From contig CAYZDL010000004.1 in NCBI GenBank assembly GCA_964477345.1, forward strand, positions 1 through 64,000: a stretch of DNA of 64,000 nucleotides, in the 5' to 3' direction. Below the pieces are notes generated by a model that did no database searches, was not told where the DNA came from, and was given only the letters and a program-made list of their open reading frames with translations. The translations under genes were made by a program, and so were the position numbers. This DNA is from JAJZEO01 sp964477345. GTDB lineage: Bacteria > Chlamydiota > Chlamydiia > Chlamydiales > 2-12-FULL-49-11. Each line of letters starts with the position of its first letter. Within the stretch, counting starts at the first letter, position 1. Below, one piece after another: positions 35,341 to 44,600 of the stretch.

Positions 35341-37236
35341 CTACACTTGTCCTTTTTTACGACCTTTCTTTTCCTCTTCGACAATATCTATCCAAATGGG
35401 TGATACCCAGGCCATATGGCCATCCTTTTGGATTACCTTGAGATAGTAAAAGAGGTGAGGGGTCGGGCTAAATTGAGAAGTCATAGCGATCTTATCTAGA
35501 GGTTCAGAGTCGTCAAGCTCGATCTTGATGAAATCGGTCCCGTTAGAGAGAGTCTCCAAAACCCGTCCGTTTCGGTAAACAATGACCTCTTCGATGATTC
35601 CTGTTCCTGCGACAAATCCATGGATATGACGATTGTAGACTAGGCCCGGTTTAGTTTTTGTCGAAATTTCTGATCCAATCGGTTTTCCAGCAATATTGAA
35701 CGAAATGAGAATCCTTGCCCCGGTAGTCGCATAGCAACTTCTATTGTAGAGGGCTTGAAAAAGTGCATCGCGAGAATATTCAACAGAATTGATTGCAGTC
35801 AAACCTAGAGAATATGATTCTTGCTCTGCATCTTTCATCTCTGCATAGGGGACTGTAGTGATTTTTCCACCAGCCACGAATCCAATACGGCATCCTTTCA
35901 TCAGGGCCCTTGTCAAGGTCCCTTCTTCCACTTCACTAATTCCCTTTTTAGGAGTGCCCATTAAAGGGCGGCTATTTCCCTTTTTGGCGATGTTTTCTGT
36001 GCTCCCCCAAGCTGAATATATTTCTGCAACACGCTCAAATTCGGGGTTGTAGTCTTCAAAATTGTAGGAGTGCCCCTTCCCTGTTGTTAAGCAAGGAATC
36101 GAAAGGAGTTCTTTGGGGGTATGTGACTTGTAAATTTTTTTCAACGTGTTTGATTTGAGATCTTTTTTTCTCAAAAGCGGCTTGTTGTCCTTTGCGTAAA
36201 TGAAATGACGAATTCCTTCTGCAGAAGGTTCTCCCTCCCATAGAAAGCCGAGTAATGTAACGAAGCGCTCTTCTTCGTTAAATTCGGCAACTTGAGAAGA
36301 AATTAACTTCCAGTCATCATTCGTAGTGACCGCCATATCTTCATTCGTTGAAGTAGCAAAAAATTGCATCGAATGGTCATCACGGAAATTTCTTAAGACC
36401 GACTCAATTCCATCAGCACCATCAAATCGTTCTGCTTCTCCCTGTAATATGCCCCAAAATTGTTGGTTTCCTTCTTCTAAATAACATTGAATAGGGGCTG
36501 AGAAAAATTCCTCTTTGGTCATCAAATTTGTCAATCTAAGGCGATAGAGGCCTGCTTCATTGAAATAAAGGTTGGGAAGAGTCAAGAAGCCTGTTTCGGG
36601 AACGAACAATTTCCAAGAGAGATTTTCCCTAAGTTGATCATAAGTAAGCTCTATTAAAGTCCCTTCAGGAGCGTTCCCAGTTAAGTTTCCGAAAGAGTCC
36701 TCAAATCTGATCAGAACATCAAAACGGCTATTTTTAAAGACTATCGAAGGAGTAATGATTCGAATATTATCAAGCTTGTTTCCTCGTACGTCGAGAGTGA
36801 AAATTTCAGGATCCTTAAATTCCTTTTTCCCTTTTGGATCAATATAAAGATAAAAGGGTCTACGACGTTGAATATAGAGCTGAGATCTGTTTCCATGACC
36901 TGAGGAGCCATCGACAGATCCAAGATGAAAGACGATTTTCTCACCTTGGGCGATATCTTCTGGGAGAACGAACTCGTACAGTCTGAATCCTTCATTGTCG
37001 ACCTCTTTGCCCGCCAGAGCCTTTCCGTCAGGGAGAGTAAGCCAGATCGCATTGCTCTTAGTGCGCCCGCCTGATTGTGGAAGTTCCCATTCATTCTCTT
37101 GGCCGCGTGAGAGTGGATCAAAACGAAGAACGGTCTTCTGAGGTAATGTTTGGCTAGTGACAAAACAAAATTTCCAGTTTTTTTGTTCTCCCGCAAGAGC
37201 AACAGTAGGTTCTGAAATACAAATCGAGCGACGCAT
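35341..37236 (-). CDS. DUF3604-type PHP-superfamily protein, 631 aa
   Basis: The start is the ATG at 37236 with AAGGAAG before it; an upstream TTG extends the frame without support. The N-terminal half (to about residue 250) is beta-rich with Ig-like stretches; the central part (ILQGEAERFDGADGIESVLRNF) and C-terminal part (ATTGARILISFNIAGKPIG, YNRSCYATTGAR) match the DUF3604 family as I remember it, a group related to PHP phosphoesterases. The usual His-x-His metal motif is weak: FWGILQGEAER appears where family members have HxH-type residues. No signal peptide seen. Substrate unknown. Confidence 0.65.
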   Translation of the reverse strand: MRRSICISEPTVALAGEQKNWKFCFVTSQTLPQKTVLRFDPLSRGQENEWELPQSGGRTKSNAIWLTLPDGKALAGKEVDNEGFRLYEFVLPEDIAQGEKIVFHLGSVDGSSGHGNRSQLYIQRRRPFYLYIDPKGKKEFKDPEIFTLDVRGNKLDNIRIITPSIVFKNSRFDVLIRFEDSFGNLTGNAPEGTLIELTYDQLRENLSWKLFVPETGFLTLPNLYFNEAGLYRLRLTNLMTKEEFFSAPIQCYLEEGNQQFWGILQGEAERFDGADGIESVLRNFRDDHSMQFFATSTNEDMAVTTNDDWKLISSQVAEFNEEERFVTLLGFLWEGEPSAEGIRHFIYAKDNKPLLRKKDLKSNTLKKIYKSHTPKELLSIPCLTTGKGHSYNFEDYNPEFERVAEIYSAWGSTENIAKKGNSRPLMGTPKKGISEVEEGTLTRALMKGCRIGFVAGGKITTVPYAEMKDAEQESYSLGLTAINSVEYSRDALFQALYNRSCYATTGARILISFNIAGKPIGSEISTKTKPGLVYNRHIHGFVAGTGIIEEVIVYRNGRVLETLSNGTDFIKIELDDSEPLDKIAMTSQFSPTPHLFYYLKVIQKDGHMAWVSPIWIDIVEEEKKGRKKGQV

Positions 37237-37298
37237 AGACTTCCTTAACTTAAGGTTTGAAGGAAAGTCTACCACAACCAATGATATTGTGCCAAGGC

Positions 37299-38636
37299 TC
37301 AGATTTGGGGATTTTCTACGCTGATCTTTACTTTGTGGATTTGACGTCTGTCGCTCTCAAGGATCCGAAGATTAAAAAGGTCTTCGTGGATCATTGTTCC
37401 TGAGGGGGGGATAGCTCCCATTTTCCATGAGATAAAACCTGCAATAGTCTCATACTCGGCATTATGAGGAATGACGACGCTAAGCTCTCTCTCCACATCG
37501 ACGATGCTCATTCGCCCGTCAACTACCCAAGACTTGTCGTGCATTCTTTTAAAGAGGACCTCTTCATCAACATCGTGTTCATCCCGAATCTCGCTGCCTA
37601 CAAGCTCTTCAAGGATATCCTCTATCGTCACAAGCCCCTCAGTGCAGCCATATTCGTTCACAACGATAGCGGCATGGATTTTTTCTGATTTAATTTCATT
37701 AAGAAGATCACGAATTCGCTTATTTTCAGGGGCATAAAGTATAGGGATTGCAAGGGAAGAGATCGAGAGTTCCGAAAGATTTCTCCCTTCGATCATTTGT
37801 TCAAGGCAGTATTCGGTAAATTTCTTATAGAGAAGAAGTCCTGTAATATGATCTATCGATTCTCTATAGATAGGTACCCGGCTATACTCATGTTCAATGA
37901 AGCAATTAAAAGCTTCTTGGGCCGTTGCGGTTTCAGGTAAGCAAATCATATCGACTCTGGGGACCATAATTTCCCTTACGACAAGTTTGCCGAACTGAGC
38001 AATTGATTTGATCATTGCCCCATCTTTTTCTTCGATCAATTTTTCCTCTTGCATCTCCTCCAAAAGCTCTAAAAGACGGGATCTGAGTTCTTCTGGTGAA
38101 TCGGTTTTATCAGAGGGGTTTTGACGGCCTGCAAGCAATTTCTCAACCCAGATAAAAGGTAGAGAAATGATGAAAAAAATGATTACGATCAAAGTGGTGA
38201 TCAGAGAAAACAACTTTAGGGTGGCGATCGGGGCCTTAAGGGCAAAAAGATGAAATAAGGTGTTTATGCAAATAGCAAAGCTTGTGCAGATTGCAAACGC
38301 AAGCAAGAGCCAGGGAAAAGTAAACCCGATGACGTTTCCTGTGATGATGATGTTTGAGCTAAAGAAGAGATTCGAAGCTAAATAGATAGAACTGCTCATC
38401 CCGTAACATGCTAGGGTGATTACCCCAGTAAAGGTAAGAAAGTCGAGGACTATGGAATCTTTTTCATTTGGAAATAGCTTGCCTAGCCAATGAAAGAAGA
38501 AAAGGTGCCATTTGGAGTACCTCATTCTTTCTTCGATTTCTGTTTCGGAAATCGTTTGAAATGCCGTCCTTACAGCTACTAGAACACAGGCCGTTAACAA
38601 AAAGAAAATAGGAAAGAACAAACTCTTTGTGATCAT
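37299..38636 (-). CDS. CNNM/CorC-type transporter with CBS domains (hemolysin-like)
   Basis: An N-terminal DUF21 membrane domain with four hydrophobic segments, including MITKSLFFPIFFLLTACVLV and the pair around residues 70-160, precedes a linker (LLEEMQEEKLIEEKDGAM) and the typical REIMVPRVDMICL entry to two CBS domains. A C-terminal CorC_HlyC domain contains EYETIAGFI. This family is linked to Mg2+ efflux; annotation as 'hemolysin' is historical. Chlamydia has a homologue next to ybeY, as here (8-base gap). Confidence 0.9.
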   Translation of the reverse strand: MITKSLFFPIFFLLTACVLVAVRTAFQTISETEIEERMRYSKWHLFFFHWLGKLFPNEKDSIVLDFLTFTGVITLACYGMSSSIYLASNLFFSSNIIITGNVIGFTFPWLLLAFAICTSFAICINTLFHLFALKAPIATLKLFSLITTLIVIIFFIISLPFIWVEKLLAGRQNPSDKTDSPEELRSRLLELLEEMQEEKLIEEKDGAMIKSIAQFGKLVVREIMVPRVDMICLPETATAQEAFNCFIEHEYSRVPIYRESIDHITGLLLYKKFTEYCLEQMIEGRNLSELSISSLAIPILYAPENKRIRDLLNEIKSEKIHAAIVVNEYGCTEGLVTIEDILEELVGSEIRDEHDVDEEVLFKRMHDKSWVVDGRMSIVDVERELSVVIPHNAEYETIAGFISWKMGAIPPSGTMIHEDLFNLRILESDRRQIHKVKISVENPQI

Positions 38637-38644
38637 ATCACAAT

Positions 38645-39121
38645 CTATAAAACCATTGGTTGTCTTAATACCAGATCTTTTTCGTAAAGATAGCCAAGGA
38701 TCCTTTTTTCAGCATCCCTCATTTCAAAAGTATCTGCCTCCTCGATATCATTATAGCCGGCTAAATGTAAAAGGGTGTGAACGATATAGAGAGAAAGCTC
38801 TTCATAAGGAGCATGTGGGCATGACTCAAAGGCCACTTGAGGACAAACAAATACTTCCCCAATGATGTGTGGTGAGGCCTTGAGGCCTTCAACACATTCG
38901 ACAAACCTAGGTCCGTCTAGAGGAAAAGTAATACAATCGGTGACTGAGGGGTCCTCGAAGTAATCTCGATGTAGATCAGAGATTTTTTCTTTGGTGATGA
39001 AATTCAAATAGAGTTCATCACCATCAATACCTTCCAAACGACAAACCTCCCTCACGAGTGACTCAACTTGTTCCTCGTCGAGTACAAGGTCGGTTTGATC
39101 GTTTATTTGGACGATTTTCAA
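38645..39121 (-). CDS. ybeY: endoribonuclease YbeY (rRNA maturation)
   Basis: YbeY acts in 16S rRNA 3'-end maturation and ribosome quality control. 158 residues with the family blocks NFITKEKISDLHRDYF, TDCITFPLD, IIGEVFVCP and the metal region VHTLLHLAGYNDIEE. The canonical motif is HxxxHLxGYDH; here the first two His are kept and the third position reads D. Precedes the CorC-like gene on the same strand; 22 bases separate its start from the small basic protein gene. Confidence 0.88.
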   Translation of the reverse strand: MKIVQINDQTDLVLDEEQVESLVREVCRLEGIDGDELYLNFITKEKISDLHRDYFEDPSVTDCITFPLDGPRFVECVEGLKASPHIIGEVFVCPQVAFESCPHAPYEELSLYIVHTLLHLAGYNDIEEADTFEMRDAEKRILGYLYEKDLVLRQPMVL

Positions 39122-39143
39122 GAAAGACCTATGAGAACTTCAG

Positions 39144-39299
39144 TTATGATGTAACTTTTGTTTTAGGAAGATTGAAAACGGTACTTCGGTCTTGCCATTG
39201 GTCACGATCTTTCATTACCTGAACGCGCTCAAAGCGTTTCAACACGTTTCTCTTCTTTCCGCCCTTAAGGGCCTTTCCATAGCTCGGATGTCTAGACAT
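39144..39299 (-). CDS. chlamydial/verrucomicrobial small basic protein, 51 aa
   Basis: A 51-residue, strongly basic peptide: MSRHPSYGKALKGGKKR, then NVLKRFERVQVMKDRDQW and NLPKTKV at the end. This fits the small basic protein family shared by Chlamydiae and Verrucomicrobia (TIGR04137), thought to be ribosome- or rRNA-associated because of size and charge. Its ATG directly follows the stop of the upstream small gene (TAAATG), so the two are coupled. It is a useful phylum marker. Confidence 0.88.
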   Translation of the reverse strand: MSRHPSYGKALKGGKKRNVLKRFERVQVMKDRDQWQDRSTVFNLPKTKVTS

Positions 39300-39467
39300 T
39301 TATTTCACCTTAGCAATAAAACGTTTTTCACTGGGGCAGGCATTTTCTTGGACTTTATAGCCAGCAGCCAATTGATCTTTTTTTGGTCCTGTTTTAGGGG
39401 CAAACGCTGGGGTCAGTCTCCTAGGGCAGATTGCACGCCTTTTTCCTTGTTTGCTGATGCGAGTCAT
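39300..39467 (-). CDS. small basic protein, 55 aa, chlamydial type
   Basis: The ATG at 39467 with GGAG before it gives a 55-residue peptide MTRISKQGKRRAICPRR followed by LTPAFAPKTGPKKDQL and AAGYKVQENACPSEKRF. The frame could open earlier (to 39554) but the upstream part has no ribosome-binding site and looks non-coding. It is rich in Lys/Arg with two cysteines. I believe a homologue sits at the same place in Chlamydia, beside ybeY, but cannot verify. Likely nucleic-acid or ribosome binding. The stop is contiguous with the next ATG. Confidence 0.75.
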   Translation of the reverse strand: MTRISKQGKRRAICPRRLTPAFAPKTGPKKDQLAAGYKVQENACPSEKRFIAKVK

Positions 39468-39643
39468 TGTGTTCACTCCACTTTTTTGAATATGGCGTAA
39501 AGTATACCCTTTAGATGATAATGATGCAAGTACGAATTTATCTTCAGGTTGCAAATCATTTTTTCACAAAAACTTAGACTATTTACTCATCGAGAGGGGG
39601 TGTGGACAGGGTCAAATTCTGCAACTGATTTACAACGAAATCC

Positions 39644-40345
39644 TTACTCTTTTTCTGGAGAGCTTGGTTCGTCTAGACCATCTATTGTTAGGTCCAAACC
39701 TTGCCTTTTCGGCATGAACATACCACAAGAAATTAAAAACTTAAACGTATCTTCAATAGAGATGTCCATTTGCTTAAGGTGTTTTTCCTCAACTAGAAGT
39801 AAAAAACCTGAAATTGGGTGAGGTGAGGTGGGGACAAAAACAGATTTTAGGAGCTCTTCAGGTGAGTGAGTACCGTCAGCGTTTTGGATCTGGCAAGGGG
39901 CGTCTCCTGTAACCAGGCCAAGGGCTTTTGACTCGTTTGAAGGGAAGGGGACGAGAACAACCCGGCTGAAAAGTTTTTTATTTCCGGAGAAAACAGCTTC
40001 TATAATATCCCGGCAAACTTTGTAAATTGTATTGATTAGGGGAATTTTCCCCATGATAAAGTGCATTTTTTTGACTAACCAGTGAAAGACGATCCTATTT
40101 CCCAAAAAACCAAGGAGCATGGTGAAAATGAATAGAATAATTAAGATTAAGATCCGACTTAGGATGACTAAGAATGGGGCATGGTAGTCAAAATTAATGT
40201 TAAAAGTATCGCCGACAAAGTGAAGTAAAGCCTCCATATTCCCTAGAAAAGGAGTGGTCAAAAGATCGACTAGGAAAATAAATAAGGCTATTGTGATGGT
40301 TAAAGGAAGGAGTAAAATTAGTCCAGAAATGATGTTACGTTTCAC
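39644..40345 (-). CDS. DUF502 membrane protein, copy 2
   Basis: 233 residues from GTG at 40345: MKRNIISGLILLLPLTITIA aligns with the start of the adjacent copy (MKKYLLTGLILLLPLALTIA), and GGAGAAGG sits five bases upstream. An earlier ATG at 40378 is in frame but lies inside the neighbour. Two hydrophobic regions (about residues 8-30 and 65-95) and the DUF502 pattern IPLINTIYKVCRDIIEAV, VLVPFPSNESKALGLVT, VFVPTSPHPISGFLLLV. Function of the family is unknown. Overlaps the upstream paralogue by 11 bases. Confidence 0.85.
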   Translation of the reverse strand: MKRNIISGLILLLPLTITIALFIFLVDLLTTPFLGNMEALLHFVGDTFNINFDYHAPFLVILSRILILIILFIFTMLLGFLGNRIVFHWLVKKMHFIMGKIPLINTIYKVCRDIIEAVFSGNKKLFSRVVLVPFPSNESKALGLVTGDAPCQIQNADGTHSPEELLKSVFVPTSPHPISGFLLLVEEKHLKQMDISIEDTFKFLISCGMFMPKRQGLDLTIDGLDEPSSPEKE

Positions 40346-41015
40346 TGAAGCCTTCTCCCTTTTGTGGATCTGTTCCATGGTGTGTCTCTGGTGGAGTGAC
40401 AGTGCCGCAAGAAACAATATACTTAATGGCGTCTTCAGGTTTCATTTCCATGTAGAATATGTCGCATTCTTTAAACATGACGGTAAAACCTGTTGTCGGG
40501 TTAGGCGCTGTGGGGATAAATACAGAAAAGAGGCGTGTTTTTGCATTTTCAGAGCATTCTTGAGGGGCTTCTTTTGAAAGAAGACCCAAACAATAGATCC
40601 CATCTCCTGGAAAAGGGACCATGACTACCTGTTTAAATGAGTTTTTTCCGTGCCCTAAGAAGCTATTGATAATTTCTTTTGATGCTTTATAGACCTTGTT
40701 GACAAGGGGAAGGCGGTGGAGAATCTGTTCGGAGACTTGGATAAACCAATGAACAAAGTACCATCTAGCAATCATTCCAATAAATAGAATGACCAAGAAT
40801 AGGCAGATGAGAATAATCAATTGACTACTAAATTCGAGCATCTGATCGGGGGAAAAAATCAGGAAACCTTCATTAGCTAAAGGAGTTTGCTTTAAGAAGT
40901 GGGAAACTATTCCCATAAAAGGCTTGGTTAAAAAATTGACCACAAACGCTATGATTGCAATTGTTAGTGCAAGTGGGAGAAGAAGAATTAGCCCGGTAAG
41001 AAGATATTTTTTCAT
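40335..41015 (-). CDS. DUF502 membrane protein, copy 1
   Basis: 226 residues with the same layout as the following gene: two N-terminal hydrophobic regions, LPLVNKVYKASKEIINSF, VMVPFPGDGIYCLGLLS, VFIPTAPNPTTGFTVMF. The two copies are clear tandem paralogues, moderately diverged. The stop overlaps the GTG of the second copy, so they are probably made in fixed ratio and might form a hetero-oligomer (inference). 60 bases downstream of rnr. Confidence 0.88.
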   Translation of the reverse strand: MKKYLLTGLILLLPLALTIAIIAFVVNFLTKPFMGIVSHFLKQTPLANEGFLIFSPDQMLEFSSQLIILICLFLVILFIGMIARWYFVHWFIQVSEQILHRLPLVNKVYKASKEIINSFLGHGKNSFKQVVMVPFPGDGIYCLGLLSKEAPQECSENAKTRLFSVFIPTAPNPTTGFTVMFKECDIFYMEMKPEDAIKYIVSCGTVTPPETHHGTDPQKGEGFSET

Positions 41016-41075
41016 CCCCTCATTCTAATGGTAAAGGGATTAATAGTCTTTTGAAATTTAGGATTCGAATAAACT

Positions 41076-42947
41076 CTATGCAAGAAGATTCCAGGTACAT
41101 TCCCCGAAAACAAGGTCAATGCTTTCGAGTTGTACTACGATTTTGCATCCTAGATGGTACCGCTGCTTTGTGTCCGAGCCGTTAAAACTTCTTTCAGTTT
41201 CATTATACCGAAAATATTCATCTCCCAGTTCCGAGACGTGTATATTTCCCTCAAACCCTACAAAATCTAGATCAAAAATGATTCCCTGCGGCTTAATATT
41301 AGTGATTGTGGCATCAAACGTAATTTCTGGATCTTCATCGGTAAGGCGATCGAGGTAGCGCATTTTTTTCAAACGAAGACAGCCCATCTCAGCACGGAAA
41401 CTCTTCCGTTCTGTTTCAGAACAGTGGGTGGCGATTGCTTCGACATTCGGATTATAATCTGGATCGAAGAGGAGACGGTGAACCACGAGATCTGTATATC
41501 GTCTAATAGGGCTTGTAAAATGGGTGTACTTTTCCAGACCCAAACCATAGTGGCCAATATTGTCTTTTGAATAAATCGCAAGCTTCATGGTTCGGATATA
41601 TCGCTGTGAGAGCTGATCGACAAAGGGAGAATTCTGTGCCTCTTCAAACAACTTGTAAAGGTTTTGTGTTGATCCATCCATAGGGATTTTATAGCCCAGT
41701 AGGTTAACCAGTGTGAAAAATTCCTCTAAATCTTTTTCATCGGGAACTTCATGCACGCGAAAAATCCCGTCTTTGCCTCGTTTTATCAGTTCTTCAGCCA
41801 CCAATTCATTGGCTTTGAGCATAAATTCTTCAACAAGTTGATGTGTGATATCGTAAGGAATCCATTCTTCAGTATAAGGGATTCCCTTATCGTCAAGAAC
41901 TAAGCGAAGTTCAGGCATCGATAGTTCAACACAGCCCCGGTCTCTTTTTTGCTTTTTCAAGTGCATGCAGAGCTCTACGAGAAGTTTAAGCATCTCATAA
42001 TGAGGGGATTTAATTTTTCGGTCTAGAACCTCTTTTGCTTCTTCATAACTAAATCGTTTTCGGCTCTGGATCAAACCTTTGACCATTTTATACGATTTTA
42101 GCTCACCTTTGGTATTGAACTCCATTAAGACAGAGGCTGAATATCGATCGACCCCTTCTTTGATGCTGCACAATTCATTGGAAAGTTGCTCAGGCAACAT
42201 TGGAACTACTTTATCGACAAAATAGGTCGAATTCCCACGGGCAAAGGCTGACTGATCTAGTTCTGAGCTATCCTTCACATAGTGAGAGACATCGGCAATG
42301 TGAACGCCTAAGTGATAACACCCATTTTTATCTTTAGAAATAGAAAGGGCATCGTCGTAATCTCGTGCAGTTTTAGGATCAATCGTTACGCAAACAAGAT
42401 CTCTAAGATCAGTTCTGTCTTTAGTAAGCTTGCACTCACTACTAAATTTTTCTGCCTCTTTGATCACCGCAGGGGGGAAAGAGGCAATTAGATCGTATTC
42501 TTCAATAGCAACTTCACTATCAATCAAAGGATTATCAATATTTCCTAAGAACTTGTGAAGGGTGCATGTCGAACGATCTTTACTGTTTTTGTCAATATTG
42601 ATGGAGAGGCGATCACCAATCACAAATTTTTGCTGGGGAGCTTTTAAGATAAAAAGGCGTTCTTCTCCAGCAGTAGGGGCAAAAACTAGCGGTTCTTTTT
42701 TCTGATTGAAATCAACTACAGTCGCCACCATTCGACTACGACCACGTTTGAAGATCGACTCAATCGAGCCTTCCCAGCCCTTTTGGCCTTTCTTAAGATT
42801 GGAGACAATAACAACATCACCATCAAAGGCGCCGCAAAGTCTATTAGGAGGGATAAAGCAATCTTCGTGACCACAATCAGGTCTAACGAATCCAAAGCCT
42901 CTAGGGTGAAGGGACAATTTTCCCTTTAAACGGGTATTTTTTTTCAT
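41076..42947 (-). CDS. rnr: ribonuclease R
   Basis: 3'-5' exoribonuclease degrading structured RNA. N-terminal cold-shock-like domain (GFGFVRPDCGHEDCFIPP, GAFDGDVVIV), catalytic RNB domain with TIDPKTARDYDDALS (catalytic Asp residues) and HIADVSHYVK, the conserved YTHFTSPIRRYTDLVVHR, and a C-terminal S1 domain (ITNIKPQGIIFDLDFVGFEG). 623 residues, a little shorter than Chlamydia VacB (about 690), with no long basic tail. 46 bases from folD. Confidence 0.95.
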   Translation of the reverse strand: MKKNTRLKGKLSLHPRGFGFVRPDCGHEDCFIPPNRLCGAFDGDVVIVSNLKKGQKGWEGSIESIFKRGRSRMVATVVDFNQKKEPLVFAPTAGEERLFILKAPQQKFVIGDRLSINIDKNSKDRSTCTLHKFLGNIDNPLIDSEVAIEEYDLIASFPPAVIKEAEKFSSECKLTKDRTDLRDLVCVTIDPKTARDYDDALSISKDKNGCYHLGVHIADVSHYVKDSSELDQSAFARGNSTYFVDKVVPMLPEQLSNELCSIKEGVDRYSASVLMEFNTKGELKSYKMVKGLIQSRKRFSYEEAKEVLDRKIKSPHYEMLKLLVELCMHLKKQKRDRGCVELSMPELRLVLDDKGIPYTEEWIPYDITHQLVEEFMLKANELVAEELIKRGKDGIFRVHEVPDEKDLEEFFTLVNLLGYKIPMDGSTQNLYKLFEEAQNSPFVDQLSQRYIRTMKLAIYSKDNIGHYGLGLEKYTHFTSPIRRYTDLVVHRLLFDPDYNPNVEAIATHCSETERKSFRAEMGCLRLKKMRYLDRLTDEDPEITFDATITNIKPQGIIFDLDFVGFEGNIHVSELGDEYFRYNETERSFNGSDTKQRYHLGCKIVVQLESIDLVFGECTWNLLA

Positions 42948-42993
42948 CTCTTGTCATCATAGCAGAAAAGCGATCACACGAAAAGAAGAAGTT

Positions 42994-43842
42994 TTATTCA
43001 ATAGATTTTTTAGCACATTCTAGTGCGTTATAGAGGAGCATCGCAATCGTCATGGGCCCTACACCACCAGGGACGGGGGTAATGTGCGAAGCTTTCCCCT
43101 TTACAGAGTCGTAGTCGACATCTCCTACAAGATCACCGCTGTCTAGGCGGGTAATTCCGACATCGATAACAACAGCCCCATCTTTAACCATGTGACGTGT
43201 GATCATTCTGGGCTTTCCCATCGCAACAATTAAAATGTCGGCTTTTTTACAAATTCCAACCAAGTCGTGTGAATAGCTATGCGCGATTGTGACAGTTGCG
43301 TTCCCATACTTTGTTTTTTGCATCAGTAAATTAGCTATGGGTTTGCCGACAATATTGCTTCGACCAACGACAACTACGTTAGCTCCTTCGGTTCTTATTT
43401 GATAATGCTCTAAAATTTTTAGAATTCCCAAAGGTGTGCAAGCGATTGGGCCTGAAAGGTCGCCTGATACCATTCGGCCAATGTTTATTGGATGGAATCC
43501 ATCGACATCTTTCTCTGGAAGAACTCTTTCTATCACAGCATTTGAATCAATATGAGATGGAAGTGGCATCTGGACCAAGATAGCGTGAATGCTTGGATCA
43601 TTGTTTAAGTGATCGATCACTCGGAAGAGTTCCGTTTGAGAGACTTTTTCATCAAGTTGGATCTTCTGAGAAGTAAAGCCCACCTCCTGGCATTTTTTTC
43701 CTTTTGAGCGTACATACGATTGCGACGCCGGGTCGTTTCCGACGAGCACAAAGGCGATGCCAGGTGTTAGGCGAAGGCAACGTGCTTCATCTTTAGTTTT
43801 CTGAAGGTAAGTTTCCGCTAATGCTTTGCCGTCGAGATCCAT
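42994..43842 (-). CDS. folD: methylenetetrahydrofolate dehydrogenase/cyclohydrolase
   Basis: Interconverts 5,10-methylene- and 10-formyl-tetrahydrofolate. Motifs: GKALAETYLQ at the N-terminus, SYVRSKGKKCQEVG (catalytic Lys), ILVQMPLPSHID, GRSNIVGKPIANLL and TPVPGGVGPMTIAML. 282 residues. The start lies 25 bases inside the end of the upstream phosphatase gene. Confidence 0.96.
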   Translation of the reverse strand: MDLDGKALAETYLQKTKDEARCLRLTPGIAFVLVGNDPASQSYVRSKGKKCQEVGFTSQKIQLDEKVSQTELFRVIDHLNNDPSIHAILVQMPLPSHIDSNAVIERVLPEKDVDGFHPINIGRMVSGDLSGPIACTPLGILKILEHYQIRTEGANVVVVGRSNIVGKPIANLLMQKTKYGNATVTIAHSYSHDLVGICKKADILIVAMGKPRMITRHMVKDGAVVIDVGITRLDSGDLVGDVDYDSVKGKASHITPVPGGVGPMTIAMLLYNALECAKKSIE

Positions 43843-44600
43843 TGAGTCAGCTCCTTATGTATGATACCGTTACTTGCAATGATGGTATGAGTTCTAGCTA
43901 TATCGAGAGGAACGGGATTTCCTTCAAATGTGGTCACAACTCCTCCGGCCTCTTCCACAATCAACTTGGCTGCTGCAAAATCCCACACACTTTGATTATG
44001 ATTGATAAAGCCTTCTAAAGCACCTTTTGCGACGTAGCAAAGATCAAGAACAGAGGATCCTGAACGACGTATAAGAGCAATTTCATGAATGGCATTGACT
44101 CCTACTGACATCCCAAACGAGATTCCACAATCTTCTAATTGACTTGCAGTGCTTACTTTAAGAGACTTACCATTCATGGTGGCCCCTTTTCCACGCCTGC
44201 CAATGAAAAGTTCACCTGAAATAGGATCAAGACAAATCCCTAATAATGTTTGATCTTCATAGCAGGCCGCAATTGAGACTGCAAATGAAGGAATTTGTCT
44301 TGCAAAATTCCACGTTCCATCGATTGGATCAATGACCCAGTAGATGTTTTGTTTAATCGATCCGTTGATTCCTAATTCTTCTCCTACAAAGGCATGATGA
44401 GGGAAAAAGTCTTTAATCACTGAGACAATGAGTTCTTCTGATTTTTGATCGTATTGGGTAACTAAATCGTGCTTGTGACTCTTTATTTTAACATCGAGAT
44501 CTGAATAAAACCCCGCTTTGAGAAGATCTCCAGCACGATTGGCCGCTGCAAGACCTACATGTTCTAATTCTTCTATAGAGTGACCGTGAGAATTGCTCAT
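43818..44600 (-). CDS. inositol-monophosphatase family phosphatase
   Basis: 260 residues with the Mg2+/Li+-dependent phosphatase signatures: FVGEELG (first metal Glu), WVIDPIDGTWNF (two Asp, the family hallmark), and SVWDFAAAKLIVEEAGG (third Asp). The substrate may be inositol-1-phosphate, 3'-phosphoadenosine phosphate (CysQ) or a sugar phosphate; the sequence alone does not say. Overlaps mreD-like by four bases and folD by 25. Confidence 0.9.
   Translation of the reverse strand: MSNSHGHSIEELEHVGLAAANRAGDLLKAGFYSDLDVKIKSHKHDLVTQYDQKSEELIVSVIKDFFPHHAFVGEELGINGSIKQNIYWVIDPIDGTWNFARQIPSFAVSIAACYEDQTLLGICLDPISGELFIGRRGKGATMNGKSLKVSTASQLEDCGISFGMSVGVNAIHEIALIRRSGSSVLDLCYVAKGALEGFINHNQSVWDFAAAKLIVEEAGGVVTTFEGNPVPLDIARTHTIIASNGIIHKELTQWISTAKH

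Noticed and set aside
36056..36241. Short ORFs antisense to the DUF3604 and other long genes
   Set aside because: Shadows of real genes in other frames, lacking SD sites and recognisable domains.
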